From positions 1 to 22,983 of the IMG/VR virus record IMGVR_UViG_3300038701_000625: DNA of 22,983 nt; one strand, written 5' to 3'. The notes beneath the pieces were generated by a model. It was not told where the DNA came from, ran no database searches, and saw only the letters and a list, made by a program, of their open reading frames with translations. This DNA comes from a virus. Positions 14,822 to 21,516 of the stretch are shown here, in pieces; position 1 is the first letter of the stretch; the number at the start of each line of letters is the position of its first letter. The position numbers and the translations under genes were made by a program.

Positions 14822-14845
14822 TACAAATATAAATAAAATTTATTA
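14822..14845 (-). promoter_or_regulatory. Late promoter repeat, copy 3 (protease-capsid operon)
   Basis: Identical in all 24 bp to the copies at 5551 and 10460. The -7 box TATATTTG is at 14831-14824, with the palindrome AATAAAATTTATT directly upstream. The start codon follows after 4 nt. It lies back to back with the plus-strand promoter at 14879-14910. Confidence 0.62.
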
Positions 14846-14878
14846 AACGTATTTTTAGTATTGTTTTTTGTTATAGTG

Positions 14879-14910
14879 TTTGTTTTTTATGTATTTGTTT
14901 TGTATTTTTG
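14879..14910 (+). promoter_or_regulatory. Host-type promoter of the inserted plus-strand cassette
   Basis: TTTG (14879-14882), 20 nt, TATTTTTG (14903-14910), an ideal match to the Flavobacterium consensus. The downstream ATG is 4 nt after the box, so the mRNA is probably leaderless. It does not need the palindrome found at the late promoters. Confidence 0.72.
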
Positions 14911-14914
14911 TTGT

Positions 14915-15217
14915 ATGGAAAATAAAGTTTTAATAGATTTAAAAGAGTATGAAACTCTAAAGTCACTAGAAAAATCACTAAAAGAAAGTAATCAAGTTTT
15001 TTACGAACACTATTCAGGAATGTACTATTCGTTATCAAAAGATGAACTTATAGATAAATTAAAGAAAAATAATAAATCTTTAAACGTAAGTATAGAAAAA
15101 ACTATGCATAATCATCATAATTTACAAAGAAAAGTTGATAATGTAATTGTATGGGTTTGTGTTATTGCTTTTATATCTTTATTTATTGGGTTTTTTATAT
15201 GGTTATTTTTTAATTAA
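14915..15217 (+). CDS. Tail-anchored membrane protein, moron candidate
   Basis: 100 residues from the ATG at 14915. The in-frame ATG at 14861 would lie upstream of the promoter and is rejected. Residues about 1-75 are hydrophilic and helical (LKEYETLKSLEKSLKES; DELIDKLKKNNKSL). Residues about 77-99 are one strong membrane segment (VIVWVCVIAFISLFIGFFIW). This gives a protein anchored by its C-terminus with the N-terminal domain in the cytoplasm. It is on the opposite strand from all surrounding head genes and has its own promoter. That is the pattern of a gene expressed independently of lytic development, such as lysogenic conversion or superinfection exclusion. Function is not identified. Confidence 0.72.
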   Translation: MENKVLIDLKEYETLKSLEKSLKESNQVFYEHYSGMYYSLSKDELIDKLKKNNKSLNVSIEKTMHNHHNLQRKVDNVIVWVCVIAFISLFIGFFIWLFFN

Positions 15218-15223
15218 ATTACA

Positions 15224-15406
15224 ATGAAAACAAAAGAATTCTATATAAAAGAAAATTTAGATAAATTAAATTCAGGCAAAATAAAAATAGATGCAAAACA
15301 TTATACTTGCATTTGCCCTGATGAATACACTTTAGATTTTAGTAGAAACGGATTTCAAACTCTTAACTTTAGTAAGATTAACGGTATTTGGGTTAACGTC
15401 GAATAA
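15224..15406 (+). CDS. Small protein, second gene of the inserted cassette
   Basis: 60 residues (MKTKEFYIKENLDKLNSGKI, then an HYTCICPDEYTLDF segment with two Cys). It starts 6 nt after the membrane protein stop, so it is probably co-transcribed from the promoter at 14879. It overlaps the end of the Mu-F-like gene tail-to-tail by 14 nt. No terminator is visible after it. No family is recognised, and the coupling suggests it works with the membrane protein. Confidence 0.6.
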   Translation: MKTKEFYIKENLDKLNSGKIKIDAKHYTCICPDEYTLDFSRNGFQTLNFSKINGIWVNVE

Positions 15407-16205
15407 ACCGCCCATTCTCATCACGTTTAGGTACTAAATACGTGTTACATCTACAATTAATTACATTGCCAGCACTTCCTTTAGGGTCGCCAGCAAATCT
15501 TAATTCTTCTACACCTCCGAATTTAGTAGGCACGAAAAAGTTTTCGTTTTCCTCTACTTTTACCCCATTCATTGCAAAGTGGTTAAATTCGGCTTTAGGT
15601 GTTCGCCTTGTTCTACTATCTTCGGCACTTAACCACTTCTTTTGCTGTACTATTCCACTTGTTTTAGATACAATAGTAGATGCGTAATTTGCTGCTGCTG
15701 TTGTTTCTGTACGTGCTATTCTTAAAGCCTGCCACCTGTAAAAATTACGTCTATTAATTAACGCCTGCATATCCCTAGCCAATTCAGTAACGGTTTTATT
15801 ATCCGCTATTCCTTGAGCTATAAATTCCTGTAAGTATAAAATAAGCCCTTGCTGAACTGATTGAACCCTACTAAGCGAGTTACTATACAGCCAACTTAAC
15901 AGATTCTTTTCAAACTCGCTTAAAAAAGCATTAACGGTAAACTCTTTTATTTGCTTATTAATTTGCTTGCCTGTTCGTTTACCGTGTATAATGCCTATCT
16001 CTTTATAGAAGTCGTAATACGTGTTTATTATTGGCTCTTCTTTAATTGAGTTTCTTATTAATACATTATAGTTAGCCTCGTTTAAGTAGTCAAACGGTAT
16101 TCTATTAGATAACTCTCTAAAAGTCTTCACTAATTGTTTGTAGCTTATACGCTCGTAACCTAAATGCCATTTTAGCCACTGCCTACGTAATTGGTCTTCT
16201 GTCAT
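15393..16205 (-). CDS. Minor head protein, Mu gpF / SPP1 gp7-like
   Basis: 270 residues. The C-terminal half has the Mu-F domain: RWQALRIARTETTAAANYAS, KKWLSAEDSRTRRTPKAEFN with HFAMNG, and GDPKGSAGNVINCRCNTYLV with paired Cys. This protein binds the portal and helps DNA ejection or head morphogenesis. The N-terminal half is helical. It normally follows the portal directly, but here an HNH gene is inserted between them and overlaps its first 23 nt. It keeps its own ATG at 16205. Confidence 0.88.
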   Translation of the reverse strand: MTEDQLRRQWLKWHLGYERISYKQLVKTFRELSNRIPFDYLNEANYNVLIRNSIKEEPIINTYYDFYKEIGIIHGKRTGKQINKQIKEFTVNAFLSEFEKNLLSWLYSNSLSRVQSVQQGLILYLQEFIAQGIADNKTVTELARDMQALINRRNFYRWQALRIARTETTAAANYASTIVSKTSGIVQQKKWLSAEDSRTRRTPKAEFNHFAMNGVKVEENENFFVPTKFGGVEELRFAGDPKGSAGNVINCRCNTYLVPKRDENGRFIRR

Positions 16206-16683
16206 TATTTATTTCTTTTAATGCTTTTTGATATGCTAAATGCGCATCATACTCTTTTTTAAAGTTACCTAAATATTTTACAACTCCATTTGTTTTTATA
16301 GATGACTGCCATTTATTTCTGTTTTTTCTCCAAGTTACCCCTGTGTATTTAGAATAGCATCCTTTTTTATCTTTGCTTGAGTTTTCTCGATGAGTTATTA
16401 TTTGTAAGTTACTTAACTTATTATTTAATTTATTATTATCTATATGGTCAATCACTAAAGTATGATTTTTAGGTTTGTGATTTAAAAATGTCATAGCTAC
16501 AAGTTTATGTATATAGTATGTTTTTCTATTTCCGTTTTTATTTAGTGAAACTGTTAAATATCTACCTTTTGATAAACCTCCTTTTAATATTTTCTCATAA
16601 CCAAATTTTAAACTCTTAACATTCCCTAAATTACTAACTTGATAAATACCCTCATAATTAGGGATGTATTTATATGTTTCCAT
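16183..16683 (-). CDS. NUMOD4-HNH-AP2 homing-type endonuclease 2
   Basis: 166 residues. NUMOD4 is at about 5-60 (IPNYEGIYQVSNLGNVKSL). The HNH_3 core is at 76-103 (VIDHIDNNKLNN with His80, THREN with His98), with the canonical DH and H that the paralogue at 340-822 lacks. The AP2-like domain is at about 111-157 (SKYTGVTWRKNRNKW to EYDAHLAYQKALKE). The last nine residues are encoded by sequence that is also the start of the Mu-F gene. It sits between portal and Mu-F, a typical free-standing homing position, and has a structured leader. Confidence 0.92.
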   Translation of the reverse strand: METYKYIPNYEGIYQVSNLGNVKSLKFGYEKILKGGLSKGRYLTVSLNKNGNRKTYYIHKLVAMTFLNHKPKNHTLVIDHIDNNKLNNKLSNLQIITHRENSSKDKKGCYSKYTGVTWRKNRNKWQSSIKTNGVVKYLGNFKKEYDAHLAYQKALKEINNDRRPIT

Positions 16684-16694
16684 TAATTAAAAAA

Positions 16695-16764
16695 CCTATA
16701 TCTTCAAAGGTAGTGGGCTTATCAGATATAGGAATTTATAAATATTTTTTATTATAGCCACTAC
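16695..16764 (-). ncRNA. Predicted pseudoknot leader of HNH gene 2
   Basis: On the minus strand, GTAGTGG (16764-16758) pairs with CCACTAC (16716-16710). CCTATATC (16732-16725), inside that loop, pairs with GATATAGG (16702-16695). The segments interleave, giving a pseudoknot. The 24-nt first loop contains a short hairpin ATAAA/TTTAT (16752-16748 with 16742-16738). A T6 run and the start codon follow 11 nt after the last strand. Hence the second helix alone would look like a terminator with a large loop. Topology and loop lengths match the leader at 829-914, although the stems differ in sequence. Confidence 0.52.
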
Positions 16765-16773
16765 ACTACAAGA

Positions 16774-16787
16774 GCAAATATACGAAA
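16774..16787 (-). promoter_or_regulatory. Shared 14-nt motif with -7 box before HNH leader 2
   Basis: TTTCGTATATTTGC starts immediately after the portal stop and includes a perfect -7 box TATATTTG. It matches 13 of 14 bases of the motif at 916-929. No -33 TTTG is visible. A transcript from here would begin at the pseudoknot. Confidence 0.45.
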
Positions 16788-18167
16788 TTATAAATTAACA
16801 TCATCGTTAGGCAACATAGCCTGTTCTAAAGTCATAACATCATTTTTTACCGTATATTGGTCTAACAAAGGCTCGTTATCTTCGGGAAGTCTTAACATGT
16901 GCCTTGCAGTACGTCTATTAATTATTCCCCTATCTACATTTTCCCCAATCCATTTAGACAAAGTTTCTAAGTCATCCTGCATCTCAGGTAGTTCCTTGTA
17001 GTCAAAGATTAAAGCTCTACCTTTATAAGCTTTTATTTCAGCTAAAACACCCTCGTTAAAAGCACGTTCTATAATCTTAGCATCTGGCACAATACTATTC
17101 GTTAAAACTCTTTTTAACTCGCTTATTTGCTTATCATACTTACCACCATCATCATTATTAAGTAAAGTGTCAGACCACCCTAACGCATTACATATTTGTT
17201 TCTGGTCGTATTTTAAATGTTCAAAGGTTTTTAATTCATCTGTTGTTAGTGAAATTCTAGTGAAACCCATATCAAAAGAACTACCCATTATATTAGACAA
17301 CTCTTCTTTACTGTTTTTAGCTTTTAACAACCTATCTTTTATACCTTGACTTTGTTCGGGGTTAAAATCGTGTGACTTGCCATGAATAAAACCAAAAACA
17401 CCAGCATTACGCAACATTTCAAGATTTAACTCTTTAGCTTTGTTAATTGATAATACATTGCTCCATACCGCTCTTAATCTACTTTGCCCATATAATTGCT
17501 CACCATTTAACCCAAAGTTAGGATTGTCTATTCCAATATGTACAATTTCATCTACTTCAAATCGTATTAATTTATTATACATATCTAGTTCGTAATAATC
17601 AATCGGATTTTCAATACCAATTAAACCACTATCTTGCTTGACATGTATTTTAACGTAATTAGATGGCAATAAATATAATGCAATCGGTTCACCAGCGTTC
17701 ATACCAGCTTCAGGCTTTTGCTTATACCAATAAAAGTTCCCTGTTAAGTCTAAAAAAGCTTCAGTAAGTTTAAAAAACTCGTTCCAATCTTGGTTCGGGT
17801 TTGGCTTTTCAAAAGGCATAGGATATTCTGAGTCGCTTAACCCCTTACTTTCATATTCGGCTAATCTTAGCTTTTGAGTAACACTTGGATTGTAATTTAC
17901 AGCTTTTAATAAGTTACTAGCCTTTCTATGTGATTCACTATCTTTTATATCTTTAATGTAGTAAGGTATTGAAACCAATTTACTAGATTTCTGATTAATA
18001 ATACTAAACACATCCGCATTTATATTATAACCATCTTTTATATACTTTGTTAAGTCGTTATCGTCGTTATTGGTAAACTCACCAAACCCAAACAAAGACA
18101 TATTATATTTATTCTGCTGTTGTTTATTATTTCTAAAGAAATTAACAGCATCTTGCCAAATACCCAT
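16788..18167 (-). CDS. Portal protein (HK97-type)
   Basis: 459 residues. Typical segments are NINADVFSIINQKSSKLVSIPYYI at the N-terminus, then LTEAFLDLTGNFYWYKQ, ALYLLPSNYVKI and VDEIVHIGIDNPN. The helical stem and crown region follows (LNLEMLRNAGVFGFIHG; LKYDQKQICNALGWSDTLLNND; KRVLTNSIVPDAKIIERAFNE). Twelve copies form the vertex through which DNA is packaged and ejected, and the terminase docks on it. Order terminase-portal-Mu-F is canonical except for the inserted HNH gene. Confidence 0.92.
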   Translation of the reverse strand: MGIWQDAVNFFRNNKQQQNKYNMSLFGFGEFTNNDDNDLTKYIKDGYNINADVFSIINQKSSKLVSIPYYIKDIKDSESHRKASNLLKAVNYNPSVTQKLRLAEYESKGLSDSEYPMPFEKPNPNQDWNEFFKLTEAFLDLTGNFYWYKQKPEAGMNAGEPIALYLLPSNYVKIHVKQDSGLIGIENPIDYYELDMYNKLIRFEVDEIVHIGIDNPNFGLNGEQLYGQSRLRAVWSNVLSINKAKELNLEMLRNAGVFGFIHGKSHDFNPEQSQGIKDRLLKAKNSKEELSNIMGSSFDMGFTRISLTTDELKTFEHLKYDQKQICNALGWSDTLLNNDDGGKYDKQISELKRVLTNSIVPDAKIIERAFNEGVLAEIKAYKGRALIFDYKELPEMQDDLETLSKWIGENVDRGIINRRTARHMLRLPEDNEPLLDQYTVKNDVMTLEQAMLPNDDVNL

Positions 18168-18188
18168 AAGAGAAATTTATTTTATATA

Positions 18189-18217
18189 CAAAAATAATAA
18201 AAATTATCTATATCAAA
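18189..18217 (-). promoter_or_regulatory. Possible promoter of the portal gene
   Basis: On the minus strand, TTTG is followed 17 nt later by TATTTTTG (18196-18189), 21 nt before the portal ATG. The spacer is 2 nt shorter than the usual 19-21, so strength is uncertain. Confidence 0.35.
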
Positions 18218-19507
18218 TTAAAAGAAGTGAAACTTTGGTTTTAACTCAAAATAGTAACGCATCATAATAGAATCCCATTCATCAGGTGAACGCCCTATTA
18301 ACTCCTTTACAACATCTTTACTAACTACTGACACTTTACCGTCTTTGTCAATGTCCTTTTGTTTTACTTGCTCCATTTCTTCGGCTGTAATGTCTTTTAC
18401 GTTACCATCTTCACAAATTTCACCAGCTTCCCTTTTCATAATCTTTTGAGCCATTTTGAATGTACATTGGCTTTTTAGATTGTTAAAGTTTTCATCATTT
18501 AACGCTCTACTGTTATTTACAAATCCCTTACAGTACAAGAAATCAACTACACCACCACCAACTCCATCTTCATCAGCTATTATATGAGATAAAGGTATAT
18601 TAAACTTATTTTGTAATTCTTTTGCTTTTTCTACAACTGTTTTCAAACCACTTTTAGCAATCGAATAACGATAAATACATAGCCAACCATCCCAAACACG
18701 AAAAACTGTTTTATCTTTTCCTTTTCGAGCAACATCAATAGTCATAAACTTTTCACCAGTTCTTTTTATATGATTAGGGTTAAAGTAGTCAAATATAGCA
18801 TCGTAATCTATTAATGTAGCTGGGTCGTCATCATATTCCCAATTACCATAATATAACCTTTGTTTACTGTTTTTATCTAATTCTAATAAGGATTCTAAGT
18901 AAGACTTTGGTAAATGTTCGTTATCAGTTGGTAACGCTTGTATAAACTTTCTATATTGTTTTATACTGCCTTTTTTGTCGGTTTGATAAAATTCTTTATA
19001 CGTCCAATTTTTAGCAGGGTTACAAGTTCCCAACATTTTAGGTATTAAACCAAACTCATTTAATTTGTAACGAATACGAGATTTAACAACCTGCCAAGCC
19101 TTATAGACTAACTGATTGCACTCATCTATAAAAGCCCCTGTAATTTCTAAAGAACCTAAACTATCAAAGTTGGGGTCGCTTGGATATAAGAACAAATCTT
19201 TTAATATTATTTCACTACCATTTGACCAAGTTATAACGCCTGACTGTGAATTATAAATCCATTGTTCAGATACACCAAGTTTAGATGATAATTCAAAGAA
19301 AGTGTTAAGCGTTGTTTCTTTAAGTGTTTTAAGTTTAGAACGCCCCATTAACCACCTAGAGCCTGCATATTTTTGGCAATTTTCTATTAACCACAAACAC
19401 CCAAGAGCGGATTTACCACCACCAGCAGCACCACCATATAAAACCTCGTTTGTTTCACTATCTTTTAAATAGTAAATAGCGTGTTCTTGTTTGCTAAGTA
19501 GTTTCAT
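18218..19507 (-). CDS. terL: Terminase large subunit
   Basis: 429 residues. ATPase part: Walker A GGAAGGGKS at 25-33 and Walker B GAFIDE ending at Asp128-Glu129. Nuclease part: MTIDVARKGKDKTV with Asp258, and IIADEDGVGGG with Asp312/Asp314, which coordinate the metals that cut the concatemer. It drives DNA into the prohead through the portal and makes the packaging cuts. It overlaps the small subunit stop by one base. The family is close to Terminase_6 / Terminase_3 types. The packaging mode (cos or pac) cannot be read here. Confidence 0.93.
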   Translation of the reverse strand: MKLLSKQEHAIYYLKDSETNEVLYGGAAGGGKSALGCLWLIENCQKYAGSRWLMGRSKLKTLKETTLNTFFELSSKLGVSEQWIYNSQSGVITWSNGSEIILKDLFLYPSDPNFDSLGSLEITGAFIDECNQLVYKAWQVVKSRIRYKLNEFGLIPKMLGTCNPAKNWTYKEFYQTDKKGSIKQYRKFIQALPTDNEHLPKSYLESLLELDKNSKQRLYYGNWEYDDDPATLIDYDAIFDYFNPNHIKRTGEKFMTIDVARKGKDKTVFRVWDGWLCIYRYSIAKSGLKTVVEKAKELQNKFNIPLSHIIADEDGVGGGVVDFLYCKGFVNNSRALNDENFNNLKSQCTFKMAQKIMKREAGEICEDGNVKDITAEEMEQVKQKDIDKDGKVSVVSKDVVKELIGRSPDEWDSIMMRYYFELKPKFHFF

Positions 19508-19887
19508 TATTCGGGTTTTACTCCATTACCTAAATTAATTACAGTTGTGGGTAGTTCTTTATCCTTTGTAGTTGTATCAATTCTATCAGTCCATCCGTGA
19601 TTAGACTTTAAATTCATAATAGCAAGACTTGGAATTATATCTCCATTTTTACCGTTATAAAAACAGGTCGCCTCACAATTAGATTTCACTTGTCTAAGTA
19701 GCGGTTTTAGTTCAGGGAATTTCTTTGTTATGTAGTTGTATATTTCTTTATACGTCCCTTGTTTCTTAGCTATTTCGCCAATAAAGTCATAGTTGTTTGA
19801 TTGAGATAATTTAACAGCATCCTCTAGTAGAGCGGTTGCCTCTTCTAAAGTCCATTTTTCAGCATCTTTATTACCTTGTTCAAACAT
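19507..19887 (-). CDS. terS: Terminase small subunit
   Basis: 126 residues, directly before and overlapping terL by one base. The N-terminal helices (LEEATALLEDAVKLSQ, YDFIGEIAKKQGTYKEIYNYI) suit a DNA-binding helix-turn-helix. The segment LAIMNLKSNHGWTDR is the common small-terminase end motif (xxxLKxxxGWxD). It recognises the packaging site and activates the large subunit. The start lies 4 nt after a TATATTTG box (19899-19892), so its mRNA may be leaderless. Confidence 0.8.
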   Translation of the reverse strand: MFEQGNKDAEKWTLEEATALLEDAVKLSQSNNYDFIGEIAKKQGTYKEIYNYITKKFPELKPLLRQVKSNCEATCFYNGKNGDIIPSLAIMNLKSNHGWTDRIDTTTKDKELPTTVINLGNGVKPE

Positions 19888-19891
19888 ATTA

Positions 19892-19899
19892 CAAATATA
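19892..19899 (-). promoter_or_regulatory. -7 box of the terminase operon
   Basis: TATATTTG on the minus strand, followed by four bases and the small terminase ATG. The 24 bp around it match the late promoter repeat at 20 positions. No -33 TTTG is visible. Confidence 0.5.
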
Positions 19900-19925
19900 A
19901 GAAAAATCTATAACATAGTAACTTA

Positions 19926-20147
19926 TTATAAAATTTCTTTATTAAGTTCTTCTAATTCTTTCTTAAACCTATACTTTTCTTCCCAGTCGTTTATGAATTG
20001 AAGCACCTTTTTTTTATTTCTACTGTATTCTAAAGATTTATATAATAGGTTTAAGTGTTCTCTTATCTTTTCGCTCGTTTGCATAGGTCTAATCCAGTTT
20101 ATATCTGCTAAAATTTCTTCTTCGGTTTCTTCTATGTAGTCCTCCAT
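19926..20147 (-). CDS. Small acidic helical protein, function unknown
   Basis: 73 residues, very acidic at the start (MEDYIEETEEEILADINWI) and Lys/Glu-rich helical after that (VLQFINDWEEKYRFKKELEELNKEIL), probably a coiled coil. It is 2 nt after the metallophosphoesterase and ahead of the terminase promoter. No family is recognised. Its position suggests an early-to-late boundary gene or a packaging accessory. Confidence 0.6.
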   Translation of the reverse strand: MEDYIEETEEEILADINWIRPMQTSEKIREHLNLLYKSLEYSRNKKKVLQFINDWEEKYRFKKELEELNKEIL

Positions 20148-20149
20148 AA

Positions 20150-20986
20150 TTAATACATTTTACCATTAATAAAAAAACTATCATTATAAACAGATATTTG
20201 ATTAACATAGTAAAGCCCTTTATTATCTATGTAAACCTCAGCAAATCCATTCGCCCAAATGTCCTTCTGAAATCTTGGCATATAATTAAAAACTTTGTGA
20301 TTTACGTTACCAAGCCAGCCTATATTATAAGAAGCTCGTTTACCTTGTCTAAATGATTGCACCCTATGCGTATGACCAAACATAATAGAACGCCCTGTAA
20401 CATCTAAATGCTTTTTGGCAGTATGTACATTACAGTAAACACCGTGAATGATATCTAAATGTTCGCCTAAAGTAAAGTAGTCATCTTTCCAATTTTCTTT
20501 AACTTCATAACCTCTATTGTGTAATTTAAGCGCATCTGTTGGACTCATTAAAGCGTTTCCATACTTAGCCTTATCACCTTTAGCTATCTCTCTAAAATAA
20601 CGGTCTTCATGGTTACCATATAAAAAATACTTTTTACAAGAAAGTTTGTATTTTCCTAAAGCGTTATCAATACCATCCAGAACCTCGTTACCAATAGCGT
20701 ATTCGCTTTCTAAAGTAATTCCTGTTAGATTCTTTAAACTATTTTCATTATAAGAGCCTAAAGTAAACAAGTCTAAGAAATCCCCACTTAAACAGATTCC
20801 GTAAATATTCTGTTTATTTTCTCTTATGTATTTCACAATCTTACCAAATAGTATTTTGTTATGAAAGGGGGTGTGAATGTCTGGCAAAACAAGCCATTTT
20901 TGCATCTTTGGCTTACGGTGGTTAATTATTAACTCGTTTTCAAACTTGTTTAAACGTGGTCTATACTCTTGTTTTTTATTGCTCAT
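20150..20986 (-). CDS. Calcineurin-like metallophosphoesterase
   Basis: 278 residues with all conserved blocks of the family. These are PDIHTPF with Asp36 and His38, GDFLD with Asp69, GNHED with Asn125-His126, IIHG at about 178-181, and GHTHR with His205 and His207. The two-metal site hydrolyses phosphomonoesters or diesters. The substrate in phage is unknown and might be nucleic acid ends or cyclic or linear nucleotides. It is the first gene of the leftward unit, and its start lies beside the tandem operator-like repeats. Confidence 0.88.
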   Translation of the reverse strand: MSNKKQEYRPRLNKFENELIINHRKPKMQKWLVLPDIHTPFHNKILFGKIVKYIRENKQNIYGICLSGDFLDLFTLGSYNENSLKNLTGITLESEYAIGNEVLDGIDNALGKYKLSCKKYFLYGNHEDRYFREIAKGDKAKYGNALMSPTDALKLHNRGYEVKENWKDDYFTLGEHLDIIHGVYCNVHTAKKHLDVTGRSIMFGHTHRVQSFRQGKRASYNIGWLGNVNHKVFNYMPRFQKDIWANGFAEVYIDNKGLYYVNQISVYNDSFFINGKMY

Positions 20987-20995
20987 TGTTTAAAT

Positions 20996-21040
20996 ATTCG
21001 GGTTAAAAGCCTAATTATTACGAATTCGGTTTAAAACCCT
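20996..21040. promoter_or_regulatory. Tandem operator-like direct repeat in the divergent control region
   Basis: ATTCGGGTTAAAAGCCT (20996-21012) and ATTCGGTTTAAAACCCT (21024-21040) match at 15 of 17 bases, 28 bp apart. The second contains a perfect palindrome GGTTTAAAACC. This is unlike the plain AT-rich surroundings and lies between the leftward and rightward units. It is therefore a good candidate for the binding site of a phage regulator. Confidence 0.55.
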
Positions 21041-21105
21041 TATTTTTGATAAAAATACTAAAAATTAGCGAATTACACAAATAAATAAAAAAAAGTTAAA
21101 AAAAT

Positions 21106-21137
21106 GTTGTGTGTTATATATGTTTGGTATATATTTG
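21106..21137 (+). promoter_or_regulatory. Promoter of the rightward early operon
   Basis: GTTG (21106-21109), 20 nt, then TATATTTG (21130-21137), 23 nt before the ATG at 21161. This is a good host-type promoter. The rest of 20987-21160 holds the operator-like repeats and AT-rich DNA, with a second TATTTTTG at 21041-21048 of unclear use. Confidence 0.65.
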
Positions 21138-21160
21138 TAGGGAATTTAAAACTAAACAAA

Positions 21161-21373
21161 ATGACAACTCAAAACACTTATTTTTCTTGGAGTACTAAAA
21201 AAACTACTAACGGATTTGTAGCAATAGTTACTAAAAACACTACTAGAGATGAGGCAAACGAAAAAGGTCAGTTTGTAGATTCAGAAGTATTAAGAGTAGA
21301 TACTTTACCAACTAGGGCTAGAGCTAAATCACACGCTCAAAAATGGGTTAAATATTTAAAAGCAACTGCATAA
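21161..21373 (+). CDS. Small early protein, function unknown
   Basis: 70 residues (MTTQNTYFSWSTKKTTNGFV to AKSHAQKWVKYLKATA). The ATG at 21161 is preferred to the in-frame ATG at 21104, which lies upstream of the -7 box. The protein is basic with an N-terminal beta-hairpin-like half and a C-terminal helix (RARAKSHAQKWVKYLK), possibly a small nucleic-acid-binding protein. It is the first gene of the early operon and overlaps the next gene by one base (TAATG). Confidence 0.72.
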   Translation: MTTQNTYFSWSTKKTTNGFVAIVTKNTTRDEANEKGQFVDSEVLRVDTLPTRARAKSHAQKWVKYLKATA

Positions 21374-21516
21374 TGGAAAAGTCGAACAATATTACTCAAT
21401 ACTTCTCTAAATGGCGAAAGTGCTGGGTTTATTTTACGGATAGACATGGTAATAGATATTTACCAAATAAGGGGGAGTTAGATGAGTATAGAAAATACAA
21501 ATATCAATTAAAATAA
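21373..21516 (+). CDS. 47-residue early protein, function unknown
   Basis: MEKSNNITQYFSKWRKCWVY, then FTDRHGNRYLPNKGELDEYRKYKYQLK. It is basic and aromatic with one Cys. It is held in place by TAATG overlaps at both ends, which strongly supports it as a real, translationally coupled gene. No family is recognised. Confidence 0.65.
   Translation: MEKSNNITQYFSKWRKCWVYFTDRHGNRYLPNKGELDEYRKYKYQLK

Noticed and set aside
14861-14914. Hydrophobic N-terminal extension of the plus-strand membrane protein
   Set aside because: It contains the -33 and -7 promoter boxes. The ATG at 14915 follows the -7 box by 4 nt.
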